33,164 nt of DNA from Candidatus Blautia stercoripullorum (GTDB lineage Bacteria; Bacillota; Clostridia; Lachnospirales; Lachnospiraceae). Within the stretch, counting starts at the first letter, position 1, and the number at the start of each line of letters is the position of its first letter. The position numbers and the translations under genes are program-made. The notes below the pieces were generated by a model. It saw only the letters and a program-made list of their open reading frames with translations, made no database searches and was not told where the DNA came from. The DNA lies in the NCBI GenBank assembly GCA_019120545.1, contig DWUX01000252.1, positions 1-33,164 on the forward strand, given 5' to 3'. Below, piece after piece: positions 15,054 to 23,461 of this stretch.

Positions 15054-16358
15054 TCACTGACTCAGTAAAGCTGTATAGGAAGCTGCGTTATCTGTCTTCA
15101 CCATGTTGATGGCAAAAGCGTCATACTGGCCGGGATTGCCCAGACGATTGGTGATATTGGACTCTGTCTGTCCGTCACCGCCGATATAATCAACATCAAG
15201 GTTCAGCAGATCATCATAATTCTGAAGCAGCGGCTGATAGGTAGAGCTGAGGAAATTGTCGGATGCATTGTAAATATCCAGCCAAACCTTCTTAGACGGA
15301 TGTGAACTTTCATCCAGCTGATTGGATACAGGCTCATAAACCTTTGTGGAATCTGTAAAGTCCTGATAATTGTCAGCAGTAACCGCTACGTTTAACGCAT
15401 AGTAGGAACGTTCTTCTTCATTGTATACATATACGTCGTCAGAAAGAACATTGCCTGCCTCGTCTGCAGTACCGATACCTGTATCTACATCCACGCCGTC
15501 AAGAGCGTTTCTCAGAACACGAAGAGTCAGATAAGCCTGAACGTCTGCGTGCTGGCTGATAGTTCCGCCATATCCTTCGCCGATAGCCGCCACTGCATCG
15601 TTATTCGCGTCATATCCGAAAGTCGGCACATCGTTATCTTTTGACCAGGCATTGAACATGGACATTCCCATGCCATCGTTGTTTGATACAACTACATCGA
15701 TCTGATCTCCAAAGGAGGAAGACCATGTGCCGATAGCATTTCCTGCTGTAGCTGCGTCCCAGGTAGCTCCTGCTGAGTTCTTCATTTCCTGAGAAGCCAG
15801 CTCACGGACGGTATAAGTCTTTCCGTTTACCTCAATGCTACCGTCCTGAACTGCAGAAGCAGAACCGTCAGTGTTGGTTCCAATAGGCTCGCTGTCAATA
15901 TTTCCGTCTTTTTCTACACCTGTGCCAAGAGCTTTGCGGACACCTCTTGTACGGGCAATGGAATCGTTATGTCCGATATCTCCGATAGCCAGAACATATC
16001 CGATCACCCCGTCGCCGTTACGGTCGATGGTATCAATATTGGCTTCAATATAGTCCTTAACCATGGTTCCCTGAAGTTCCGCACCTTGATTAGCATCGAA
16101 TCCTACATAATATGTATCATCATTGAAGCTCAGAGCAGCCATATCCAGTTCCCCGGTGGAACTGTTGGATGGCTGACGGTTAAACCATACCAATGGTTTA
16201 TCCTTATTAGCTACTGTTCCGGCTCCTCCTGATCCAGAGCTTTCTGTTCCGGAAGAGGAACCGGACCCTCCTGAAGAACTTCCTCCGTCAGAACCGCATG
16301 CCACAGCAGAAAGCCCGAATAAAACTGCCATCGTCAGTACTACAATTCTTTTTTTCAT
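15054..16358 (-). CDS. mglB: Galactose-type sugar-binding lipoprotein with circularly permuted order
   Basis: This 434-aa lipoprotein (SAVACG, Cys21, then a Gly/Ser-rich linker to about residue 48) should deliver galactose-type sugars to MglA/MglC. Its order is abnormal. Right after the linker comes ANKDKPLVWFNRQPS (about 50-64), which in MglB proteins lies about 80 residues into the mature chain. Then follow DDTYYVGFDANQ, DRNGDGVIG (calcium-loop-like), GDIGHNDSIARTR, VVVSNNDGMGMSM, FGYDAN and the usual C-terminal ALNVAVTADNYQDF. Next, residues 356-434 add KKVWLDIYNASDNFLSSTY ... AINMVKTDNAASYTALLSQ, which is the missing N-terminal part. Joining the last residue to residue 50 restores the normal MglB order. 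Sugar-contact equivalents (DNF, FNR, GHND, NND) are kept. ATG 16358 follows AAGGAG; the in-frame start at 16382 lacks one. Confidence 0.92.
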   Translation of the reverse strand: MKKRIVVLTMAVLFGLSAVACGSDGGSSSGGSGSSSGTESSGSGGAGTVANKDKPLVWFNRQPSNSSTGELDMAALSFNDDTYYVGFDANQGAELQGTMVKDYIEANIDTIDRNGDGVIGYVLAIGDIGHNDSIARTRGVRKALGTGVEKDGNIDSEPIGTNTDGSASAVQDGSIEVNGKTYTVRELASQEMKNSAGATWDAATAGNAIGTWSSSFGDQIDVVVSNNDGMGMSMFNAWSKDNDVPTFGYDANNDAVAAIGEGYGGTISQHADVQAYLTLRVLRNALDGVDVDTGIGTADEAGNVLSDDVYVYNEEERSYYALNVAVTADNYQDFTDSTKVYEPVSNQLDESSHPSKKVWLDIYNASDNFLSSTYQPLLQNYDDLLNLDVDYIGGDGQTESNITNRLGNPGQYDAFAINMVKTDNAASYTALLSQ

Positions 16359-16439
16359 ATTTTTTTCTCCTTCCGTTCTCACAGCCTGTCTGTGTTATTT
16401 GTTTATATTGACAGTATATAAAATATTCTTTCTGAAAAA

Positions 16440-16498
16440 CATAGAATATTTTTCTATGAACATTGAAATTTTTAAGATTTTATTGTTCATATAGAACA
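16440..16498. promoter_or_regulatory. Two inverted repeats in the mglB upstream region, possible regulator sites
   Basis: CATAGAA-TATTT-TTCTATG (16440-16458) and TGTTC-ATATA-GAACA (16484-16498) share the half-site ATAGAA, which occurs again inverted at 16542-16547. The region is very AT-rich and lies 80-140 bases upstream of the mglB start. Binding by the YesN-type regulator is a guess. Confidence 0.4.
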
Positions 16499-16560
16499 TA
16501 TTTTATTATTTCTTTCTGGTCCTGATACAGCAAATTGTTCTTTCTATGATCCCGCCAGCC

Positions 16561-16589
16561 TTGAGATGTGCCGGAAAATCCGTTATAAT
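16561..16589 (+). promoter_or_regulatory. Sigma-70-type promoter of the second sugar ABC operon
   Basis: TTGAGA (16561-16566), 17-base spacer, TATAAT (16584-16589); the first gene starts about 38 bases downstream. Confidence 0.85.
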
Positions 16590-16626
16590 TTCCAATGTTA
16601 AAACCTATCATATGGAGAGAATGAAA

Positions 16627-17727
16627 ATGAAAATCGTATTGCAGAATCTTACAAAGAAATTTCCCGGCCGGGGAAGAAAAAATCCCGGTGAAGTGACTGC
16701 CGTTGATGATCTCACCTTAGAAATCCCCGATGGAGAACTGGTAGGTCTCCTGGGACCCTCCGGCTGCGGGAAGAGTACAACTTTAAATCTGATCTGCGGT
16801 CTTGAAAAGCCTTCCGGCGGCAGGATCTTTTTCGGCGAGGAAGACGTGACAGATCTTTCCCCTGAGCTGCGGGGCGTGGGCATGGTATTTCAAAATTATG
16901 CTCTTTACCCTCATCTGAATGTGCGGCAGAACATCCAGTTTCCTCTGGAAAACCTGAAAGGAAAGGATAAACTTTCTAAGGAAGAACTGAAAAAACGTGT
17001 AGACGAAGCCGCCCGTCTGGTACAGATTGAAGATCTGATGGACCGCAGGCCAAGAGAACTTTCCGGCGGACAGCAGCAGCGTGTGGCCATCGCCCGGGCT
17101 CTTGTAAAATATCCACGGGTCCTGCTCCTGGACGAGCCTCTCTCTAACCTGGACGCCAGGCTCCGCCTCCAGACCAGGGAAGAGATCCGGAAGATCCAGA
17201 AGAAAACCGGCATAACCACTGTCTTTGTCACCCACGACCAGGACGAGGCCATGAGTATCTGCGACCGGATCGCTGTTATGGAGAAAGGCGTTCTAATGCA
17301 GCAGGGAAATCCTCAGGATGTCTATGACGATCCTGACAGCCTCTTTACCGCAAAATTTCTGGGAACCCCTCCTATTAATGTATTTCAGGGAAAAGTCAAA
17401 GACCAGACTCTGTTCCTGGGAAATGACCCGGTTCTTGCCGCAAAGAGCGTGCCGGACCAGGAGGTCTGGGCCGGTATCCGTCCTGAAGGATTCCTTCCTG
17501 ATCCGGAAGGACCTCTTTCCTGCACTCTGGAGCGGGTGGAAGTTATGGGCAGGGACGTGAGTATCATCGCTTCTCACAAAGCCTGCGTTTCTCAGACCCT
17601 CCGTGCCATTGTAAACGGCACAGAAGGCCTGAAAGATATTTCCGGCTCCATAAGATTTCGGCCAAAACCGGGAAAGATCTTCCTTTTCCGGAAGGATACC
17701 GGGGACCGGATACTCCCGGATCTCTGA
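16627..17727 (+). CDS. MsmK/UgpC/MalK-family sugar ABC transporter ATPase
   Basis: The 366-aa ATPase has Walker A GPSGCGKST, Q-loop VFQNYALYPHLNV, signature LSGGQQQRVAIARAL, Walker B VLLLDEPLSNLDA, the H-loop VFVTHDQDEAM and a C-terminal MalK-like regulatory domain (about 235-366, WAGIRPEGF). ATG 16627 has GGAGAG seven bases upstream; ATG 16621 is closer to that site, and extensions to 16546 would run into the promoter. It is the first gene of a four-gene carbohydrate operon. Many Firmicutes carbohydrate operons lack their own ATPase and share MsmK, so a dedicated one is notable. The substrate cannot be named from sequence. Confidence 0.93.
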   Translation: MKIVLQNLTKKFPGRGRKNPGEVTAVDDLTLEIPDGELVGLLGPSGCGKSTTLNLICGLEKPSGGRIFFGEEDVTDLSPELRGVGMVFQNYALYPHLNVRQNIQFPLENLKGKDKLSKEELKKRVDEAARLVQIEDLMDRRPRELSGGQQQRVAIARALVKYPRVLLLDEPLSNLDARLRLQTREEIRKIQKKTGITTVFVTHDQDEAMSICDRIAVMEKGVLMQQGNPQDVYDDPDSLFTAKFLGTPPINVFQGKVKDQTLFLGNDPVLAAKSVPDQEVWAGIRPEGFLPDPEGPLSCTLERVEVMGRDVSIIASHKACVSQTLRAIVNGTEGLKDISGSIRFRPKPGKIFLFRKDTGDRILPDL

Positions 17728-17769
17728 GGGAAATCAGATCTGAAATCTTAAGAAAGGAGAAAACCGCAT

Positions 17770-18660
17770 ATGAACAGCAATAATAAAAAGGCCTGGCTGT
17801 ACCTTCTGCCTGCCCTCCTTTTTCTCATCGTTTTTATGGTATATCCTCTGATCGATGTGTTTATCTACTCTGTGGAGGAGGGATTCAATTTTGCTTCCCA
17901 GACCTATTTCGGCGTGGGGCTGTATAACTTTTCCTATGTGCTCCACGACCCCTATTTTCTTCAGGCAGTACAGAATACTTTTATCCTGGTGATCATCACT
18001 GTGCCGGTATCCACAGGCCTGGCCCTTCTGATCTCCACAGGATTAAGTTCTATAAAGCCTCTCCGGGAGCTTTATCAGACTGTATACTTCCTTCCCTATG
18101 TGACCAACACCCTGGCTGTAGGGCTGGTTTTTATGGTGCTTTTTCAGAAGACGGAATATACCGACGGACTGGTAAATCTGGTGATCCGGCTCTTCGGAGG
18201 AGAATCCATTGATTTTATCGACGGTCCCTACTGGGCCAAAATGTTCGTCCTGTGCTTTTATACTATCTGGGTGGTCATGCCCTTTAAGATCCTGGTCCTG
18301 ACCAGCGCCCTGGCTTCAGTAAACCAGGACTACTATAAGGCGGCCAGAGTAGACGGCACCTCCAGGCTCCGCACTTTTACCCGGATCACCCTGCCTATGA
18401 TCTCGCCTATGATCTTCTATCTGGTGATCACCGGTTTTATCGGCGCCTTTAAGGCTTACAGCGACGCAGTGGCCCTTTTCGGCACAGACTTAAATGCGGC
18501 AGGGATGAACACTATCGTAGGTTATGTCTATGACATGCTCTACGGAGACAGCGGCGGCTATCCCTCTTACGCTTCGGCGGCGGCTATTATCCTCTTTGCC
18601 ATTGTCCTTACTGTCACCTGTATTAATCTCCTGGCAAGCAGGAAGAAGATTCAGTATTGA
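17770..18660 (+). CDS. Carbohydrate ABC permease, MalF/UgpA type
   Basis: The 296-aa protein has six predicted transmembrane segments, the first at about 10-30 (WLYLLPALLFLIVFMVYPLI), and the ABC-coupling EAA-like loop YYKAARVDGTSRLRTFTRIT. ATG 17770 follows AAAGGAG. It forms a heterodimer with the permease encoded immediately downstream, and both should be energised by the ATPase upstream. Length is typical of the family. Confidence 0.93.
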   Translation: MNSNNKKAWLYLLPALLFLIVFMVYPLIDVFIYSVEEGFNFASQTYFGVGLYNFSYVLHDPYFLQAVQNTFILVIITVPVSTGLALLISTGLSSIKPLRELYQTVYFLPYVTNTLAVGLVFMVLFQKTEYTDGLVNLVIRLFGGESIDFIDGPYWAKMFVLCFYTIWVVMPFKILVLTSALASVNQDYYKAARVDGTSRLRTFTRITLPMISPMIFYLVITGFIGAFKAYSDAVALFGTDLNAAGMNTIVGYVYDMLYGDSGGYPSYASAAAIILFAIVLTVTCINLLASRKKIQY

Positions 18661-18666
18661 GAGGTT

Positions 18667-19551
18667 ATGATAGAAATGGAACAACACTTAGATTTTGAGA
18701 AAAAACAAAAACAGACCCTCAGGCGCGGCAGACTGCTGAAGGGGCTTACTTATTTCTTTCTGACCATATGGGCTTTGATCGTTCTGTTTCCTTTTTACTG
18801 GATGATCCTGACCTCGGTGAAAAGCTACGGCTCTTACAACGCGGAACATGTGCCTGCCTTTTTCACCCTGTCCCCTACCCTTCAGAACTACAGAGACGCC
18901 TTTACAACCGTACCTCTTGTGGGCTATCTGCTGAACACCCTGATCTTTGCGCTGGCTACCACAGCCATTATGGTAGTGGTCAGCACCCTGGCGGCTTATG
19001 CCTTTGCCCGGCTGGATTTCCGGGGAAAAAACCTGGTCTTCACCCTGTTCCTGGCTCTGATGATGATCCCCAGCGAGCTGGTAGTGATCACCAACTTTGT
19101 CACCATTACCAATATGGACCTGCGGAATACTTTTCCCGGTCTGATCCTGCCTTCCGTCACCTCTGTTTTCTATATTTATCTGTTAAAGGAAAACTTTGAG
19201 CAGGTGCCTGATGAACTCTACCGGGCGGCTAAAGTAGACGGGACCTCGGACCTGAAATATTTATGGAAGGTTATGATCCCCATCTGCCGGCCTACTATTG
19301 TGACCATTATCATCCTGAAGATCATTGAATGTTGGAATTCCTATGTATGGCCCAGGCTGATCACAGATGATCCTTCCTATTATCTTGTATCCAATGGTAT
19401 CCAGGAGATCCGTGAAAACGGATTCGGCCGGGAAAATATCCCTGCCATGATGGCGGCGGTAGTGGTTATTTCTGTGCCATTGATCATTCTGTTTCTTGTA
19501 TTCCGGCGGAAGATCATGGCCGGCGTATCCCAGGGAGGTATCAAAGGATGA
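18667..19551 (+). CDS. Carbohydrate ABC permease, MalG/UgpE type
   Basis: The 294-aa inner-membrane subunit shows the family features TSVKSYGSYN, TLAAYAFARLDFRGKN and the coupling loop ELYRAAKVDGTSDLKYLWKV. The annotated start is ATG 18667, six bases after the preceding stop; ATG 18676 is an alternative with better distance to GAGAGG. Its end overlaps the start of the binding-protein gene by four bases (ATGA), which indicates coupled translation. Confidence 0.93.
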   Translation: MIEMEQHLDFEKKQKQTLRRGRLLKGLTYFFLTIWALIVLFPFYWMILTSVKSYGSYNAEHVPAFFTLSPTLQNYRDAFTTVPLVGYLLNTLIFALATTAIMVVVSTLAAYAFARLDFRGKNLVFTLFLALMMIPSELVVITNFVTITNMDLRNTFPGLILPSVTSVFYIYLLKENFEQVPDELYRAAKVDGTSDLKYLWKVMIPICRPTIVTIIILKIIECWNSYVWPRLITDDPSYYLVSNGIQEIRENGFGRENIPAMMAAVVVISVPLIILFLVFRRKIMAGVSQGGIKG

Positions 19552-21146
19552 AAAGAACACGAAAAATTCTGGCAGCAATACTTCTGGTCCTTGTGTGTCT
19601 TTCCTCTCTTTCCGGCTGTCACGGCAGGAAGGAAGAAACTGCAGCTTTCACTGTCCCGGAAGCTTTCGACACCTCCAAGGACTATGAGATCACCTTCTGG
19701 GCAAAAAACGATACAAATAAGACCCAGACTGACATTTATAAACAGACTATTGAAGATTTCCAGGAACTGTATCCCAATATCACGGTAAACCTGCGGCTTT
19801 ACACAGATTATGGAGATATTTACAATGATGTGATCACCAATATTTCTACGAATACAACCCCTAACGTATGTATTACTTACCCGGATCATATTGCCACTTA
19901 CATGACCGGAGACAACGTGGTAGTGCCTCTGGATGATCTTCTCACTGATGAAAACTACGGCCTGGGAGGAAGCCAGGTGGCTTTCGACTCTCCTGAAAAA
20001 TCCCAGATCGTGCCTCAGTTTCTGGAGGAATGTAAGATCGGCGGCCATTACTACGCCCTGCCTTTCATGCGTTCTACAGAAGCCTGCTATATAAACAAAA
20101 CCTATGTAGAGGCTCTGGGCTATACCCTTCCCAAAACCCTTACCTGGGATTTTATCTGGGAGGTTTCCGAGGCTGCCACAGAAAAAAATCCAGACGGCAC
20201 CTATAAACTTAACGACCAGGAGGTCATGATCCCTTTCATCTATAAGTCTACAGACAATATGATGATCCAGATGCTCCGGCAGCAGGGGGCCGGATATTCC
20301 ACTGACGCCGGACAGGTGGAGATCTTTAACGACACCACCAGGGATATCCTTTACACTGTTGCAGACCATACAAAAACCGGGGCCTTTTCCACCTTTAAGA
20401 TCTCCGGCTATCCTGCAAACTTTTTAAATGCAGGCCAGTGTGTCTTTGCCATTGACTCCACTGCCGGCTCCACCTGGATGGGAAGCGACGCCCCCCTTGT
20501 GGATATTGCGGAGGAAAACATTACCCGGTTTGAAACCGCAGTCATGCCTATCCCCCAGTATGATCCGGAGAATCCTCAGATGATCTCCCAGGGACCTTCC
20601 CTTTGTATCTTTAACAAAGAAGATCCCCAGGAAGTTCTGGCCTCCTGGCTCTTTGCCCAGTTCCTGCTGACAAATGATGTACAGACCGCCTATTCGGAAA
20701 CAGAAGGTTATGTCCCGGTGACTCAGACAGCTCAGGACTCTTCTCAGTATCAGGACTATCTCTCCCGGGAAGGAGAAGACAACAATACCTACTATTCCGT
20801 AAAGATCCAAGCAGCCAAACTCCTGCTGGAACATGAAGGGGATACTTTTGTGACCCCGGTCTTTAACGGCTCTGCCTCTTTAAGGGACGCCGCAGGCCAG
20901 CTGATTGAAGAAGTGACCAAATCCGTCCGGAGAGGAGAGACTGTAGACGACGCCTATATGGAAAATCTCTACAGCGACATCACCTCTTTGTATCATCTGG
21001 ATGAATATGGGGCCCTATCCCAGGGAGAGCAGGATCTGGGACCTCTTCCCCTTACTGCCCGGGTGCTCCTGGGCGCTCTTGGCGGGGTATGGATCCTGAT
21101 CCTTCTCTGGCTGGGCTGGTCAAAATTGAAAAAGCGGAGCAGTTGA
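19548..21146 (+). CDS. Family 1 extracellular solute-binding lipoprotein with extra C-terminal membrane anchor
   Basis: The 532-aa protein has a lipobox (LSGC, Cys24), then a family 1 solute-binding fold (YEITFWAKNDTNKTQTDIY; ALPFMRSTEACYINKTYVE; FAIDSTAGSTWMG; GYVPVTQTAQDS). Unusually, it ends with a hydrophobic helix at about 504-524 (ARVLLGALGGVWILILLWLG) followed by the basic tail KLKKRSS, so the protein should be held at both ends. Binding proteins of this family normally end with the globular domain. The gene overlaps the permease gene and follows GGGAGG. It is the last gene of the operon, while binding proteins are usually first. Sugar or polyol-phosphate uptake is likely; the ligand is unknown. 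Confidence 0.9.
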   Translation: MKRTRKILAAILLVLVCLSSLSGCHGRKEETAAFTVPEAFDTSKDYEITFWAKNDTNKTQTDIYKQTIEDFQELYPNITVNLRLYTDYGDIYNDVITNISTNTTPNVCITYPDHIATYMTGDNVVVPLDDLLTDENYGLGGSQVAFDSPEKSQIVPQFLEECKIGGHYYALPFMRSTEACYINKTYVEALGYTLPKTLTWDFIWEVSEAATEKNPDGTYKLNDQEVMIPFIYKSTDNMMIQMLRQQGAGYSTDAGQVEIFNDTTRDILYTVADHTKTGAFSTFKISGYPANFLNAGQCVFAIDSTAGSTWMGSDAPLVDIAEENITRFETAVMPIPQYDPENPQMISQGPSLCIFNKEDPQEVLASWLFAQFLLTNDVQTAYSETEGYVPVTQTAQDSSQYQDYLSREGEDNNTYYSVKIQAAKLLLEHEGDTFVTPVFNGSASLRDAAGQLIEEVTKSVRRGETVDDAYMENLYSDITSLYHLDEYGALSQGEQDLGPLPLTARVLLGALGGVWILILLWLGWSKLKKRSS

Positions 21147-21170
21147 CTTGTGGATTTTTTAGGCTATAAT
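21143..21170 (+). promoter_or_regulatory. Promoter of the downstream lipoprotein gene
   Basis: TTGACT (21143-21148), 16-base spacer, TATAAT (21165-21170). It overlaps the stop codon of the preceding gene, so the lipoprotein gene has its own start of transcription. Confidence 0.75.
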
Positions 21171-21227
21171 AAGGTTTGTACCACAGGGAAACCTGTCTCT
21201 ATGGATCAAGGAAAGGAGAATATCACT

Positions 21228-22064
21228 ATGAAAAAACCATTGGCTATGCTGCTGGCACTGACTATGGCCTTTACAATGGCCGGATGTGCAGGAGGCGGCA
21301 GTACAGAAAGCAAAGACAGCACCGCAAGTAAAGAAACTGCAGAAGCTAAAGAGAACGCAGATACTGAAGAGGCTGCCGACGCTTCCAAAGATACAGATTC
21401 TGAAGCCGGGGCCGATGTTATGAGCTATGACGAGTACATGGCTGCCGACCTGGATTCCCAGGTTACTGTTCAGGCTTATGTTCAGGCAAAGCAGTCCTGG
21501 TATGAGGACAAAGCTACCGTATATGCCCAGGACAAGGACGGCGGCTATTTCTTCTACGATATGGCCTGCCCGGAAGACGAATATGACCTTCTGACCCCGG
21601 GAACAAAGATCCAGGTAACCGGCTATAAATCTGAATGGTCCGGTGAAACTGAGATCATGGACGGAAGTTTCGAGATCATCGACGATGGAGATACCTATGT
21701 TGCAGATCCTCTGGATGTCACCCAGATGCTTGGCACCGATGAGCTGATCAACTATCAGAATCAGTTTGTTTCCTTTAAAGGCATGACCGTAGAGGCCGCC
21801 GGACAGGACGCAAATGGAAACGACGTTCCCTTCTTATACAACTATGACGGTTCCGGCACAGAAGGAGACGACCTGTACTTTAACGCTTCCTACAACGGCC
21901 AGACTTATACTTTCACTATCGAGTCCTATCTCTGCGACAGCTCCACAGAGGTTTATTCCGCTGTGAAATCTCTCCAGATCGGACAGACCATCGATATGGA
22001 AGGCTTCCTCTACTGGTATGAAGGAGTTAATCCACATATCACTTCCGTGACAGTAGTAGGATAA
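21228..22064 (+). CDS. Lipoprotein with OB-fold-like domains, function unknown
   Basis: The 278-aa product has a signal sequence and lipobox (MAGC, Cys20), then an acidic Lys/Glu/Asp/Thr-rich linker (about 25-65). Two similar beta-rich stretches follow: VTVQAYVQAKQSW ... YAQDKDGGYFFYD ... GTKIQVTGYK, and FVSFKGMTVEAAG ... FTIESYL ... IGQTIDMEGFLYWYEGVNPHIT. Both look like OB-fold segments as found in small secreted binding proteins. ATG 21228 follows AAAGGAG, so an upstream in-frame start at 21150 is not used. It has its own promoter and terminator, so any link to the ABC operon is only positional. It could bind a surface ligand or ion. Confidence 0.8.
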   Translation: MKKPLAMLLALTMAFTMAGCAGGGSTESKDSTASKETAEAKENADTEEAADASKDTDSEAGADVMSYDEYMAADLDSQVTVQAYVQAKQSWYEDKATVYAQDKDGGYFFYDMACPEDEYDLLTPGTKIQVTGYKSEWSGETEIMDGSFEIIDDGDTYVADPLDVTQMLGTDELINYQNQFVSFKGMTVEAAGQDANGNDVPFLYNYDGSGTEGDDLYFNASYNGQTYTFTIESYLCDSSTEVYSAVKSLQIGQTIDMEGFLYWYEGVNPHITSVTVVG

Positions 22065-22085
22065 AGCTTCATATTAAGAAAAGAA

Positions 22086-22132
22086 CCGCGGCTTCATAGA
22101 GTTGAAAATATCTATGAAACCGCGGCTTTTTT
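22086..22132 (+). terminator. Strong terminator between convergent operons
   Basis: CCGCGGCTTCATAGA (22086-22100) pairs with TCTATGAAACCGCGG (22111-22125), one mismatch, followed by CTTTTTT. The opposite strand also ends in a T-rich tract, so it can serve the kinase gene ending at 22157 as well. Confidence 0.9.
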
Positions 22133-22156
22133 ATAGCAAAATTGTAGTCAGAGAAT

Positions 22157-23461
22157 TCAATCTTCAATGATAGGAAGGAGGATCGTCAGCCGGAAAAGCT
22201 CTCCCATCCTCTCTTCCACACATCTTCCTCCCATTTGGGAAGTCATGTTCTTAATGCTCTGCAGACCGATTCCCCGGCTTTCTACGCCTGCCTCCAAGGG
22301 TCTGGCATGGTTTTCAAAGGTAAACCCTGCCATACGCCCTTCTTTTGCGGAAGAGATCACTACCGGAAGGGCGGGATCCGCATATTTCACCAGGTTGGAA
22401 GTAATATTATCCATGATCCGCAGAAGATATTCTGTTGAGATCCGGAGTTTTTTCCCCAGCCATTCCACCTGAAACCGGACCTGAAATCCATTCTGTTTCA
22501 GATAACTGCAGGTTTCAGAAAAAAGATCGTAAAACAGAACCTCGTAAAGCTCCGGCTGCTCCATTTTCATTTCCCTTTCTCCTGAGATCAGAGAGTATTC
22601 AAAAAGATTGTCTGTCAGCTGCTTCATACGCTGAGCCTTCTGACCGATCTTTTCAATATATTCTCTCTGCTGTTCCTGATCCTTATAGGTTCCCTTTTTC
22701 AGTATTTCCGTATATAAAATAATGGAAGTCACCGGCGTTCTGAGATCATGGGACATCTCCGTAATGATCCGCTGATTTTCCTGGACTATCTTTCCCTCCT
22801 GTTCGATCAGCCCTGCAAAGGATTTTCTCATGCTGTCCAGTCCACTGGCCAGAGCCGCCAGTTCATCTTTTCCCTTTACAGTAATAGAATAGTCCAGGCT
22901 GCCTCCCTCCAGGATTTCTATCTCATCCCTCAGCTGAAGAATATAAGCCATTTTTCTTCGGATCCCATAAAGGACCAGCAGCAGAAACAGTCCAAAGCAC
23001 AGCAGTAATTCCCCTGCCAGAGCATAATTATAATATTGATAAGCATAGCTTCCCATAATGATCACTTCTCCTGTGCCGTCGGAAAATTTCACCGGAGAAT
23101 GGTAGTTCAATTCATAATCTCTGACGGCAATCTCTTCCTCCCATATATCCTCCTCCGGATATACAGAGTCAAAGACCAGGATACTGTCTTTATAGATCTG
23201 GACATACAGGATGTTCTGCTTTTTCACCCATCGGCTCAGGGCTTTTCTGTCTTTCGTACTCAGACCTTCCGCGTCCACGTACTTCTGCAGTTTCTCCGCA
23301 TACTTTTCATTCTGCCGTTCCACATAAAAAGGATTTTCAAAATATCTGGCGACCAGACAGCTGACGGCAAAGTCCAGTCCCATAAAAACTGCCGCGGATA
23401 TCACAGCAGAAAGGATCAGCTGCCGCAGAAGCTGAAAATAAATAGAATTTCTTTTACTCAT
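22157..23461 (-). CDS. Sensor histidine kinase of the surface-acylation operon
   Basis: The 434-aa kinase has TM1 (about 13-36), an extracytoplasmic sensor of about 110 residues, TM2 (about 145-167), a HAMP-like linker, the H-box EMSHDLRTPVTS with His238, N-box DNITSNLVKYAD and G-box GIGLQSIKNMTSQ. ATG 23461 overlaps the regulator stop by eight bases; a TTG twelve bases upstream is an alternative. It is the last gene of the eight-gene operon and should pair with the OmpR-type regulator before it. Sensing an envelope signal such as cationic peptides or wall charge would fit kinases linked to dlt-type genes, but this is inference. Confidence 0.92.
   Translation of the reverse strand: MSKRNSIYFQLLRQLILSAVISAAVFMGLDFAVSCLVARYFENPFYVERQNEKYAEKLQKYVDAEGLSTKDRKALSRWVKKQNILYVQIYKDSILVFDSVYPEEDIWEEEIAVRDYELNYHSPVKFSDGTGEVIIMGSYAYQYYNYALAGELLLCFGLFLLLVLYGIRRKMAYILQLRDEIEILEGGSLDYSITVKGKDELAALASGLDSMRKSFAGLIEQEGKIVQENQRIITEMSHDLRTPVTSIILYTEILKKGTYKDQEQQREYIEKIGQKAQRMKQLTDNLFEYSLISGEREMKMEQPELYEVLFYDLFSETCSYLKQNGFQVRFQVEWLGKKLRISTEYLLRIMDNITSNLVKYADPALPVVISSAKEGRMAGFTFENHARPLEAGVESRGIGLQSIKNMTSQMGGRCVEERMGELFRLTILLPIIED

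Noticed and set aside
19380-20369. 329-codon open frame antisense to the solute-binding protein gene
   Set aside because: It lacks recognisable domains and is a shadow of a well-supported gene on the opposite strand.
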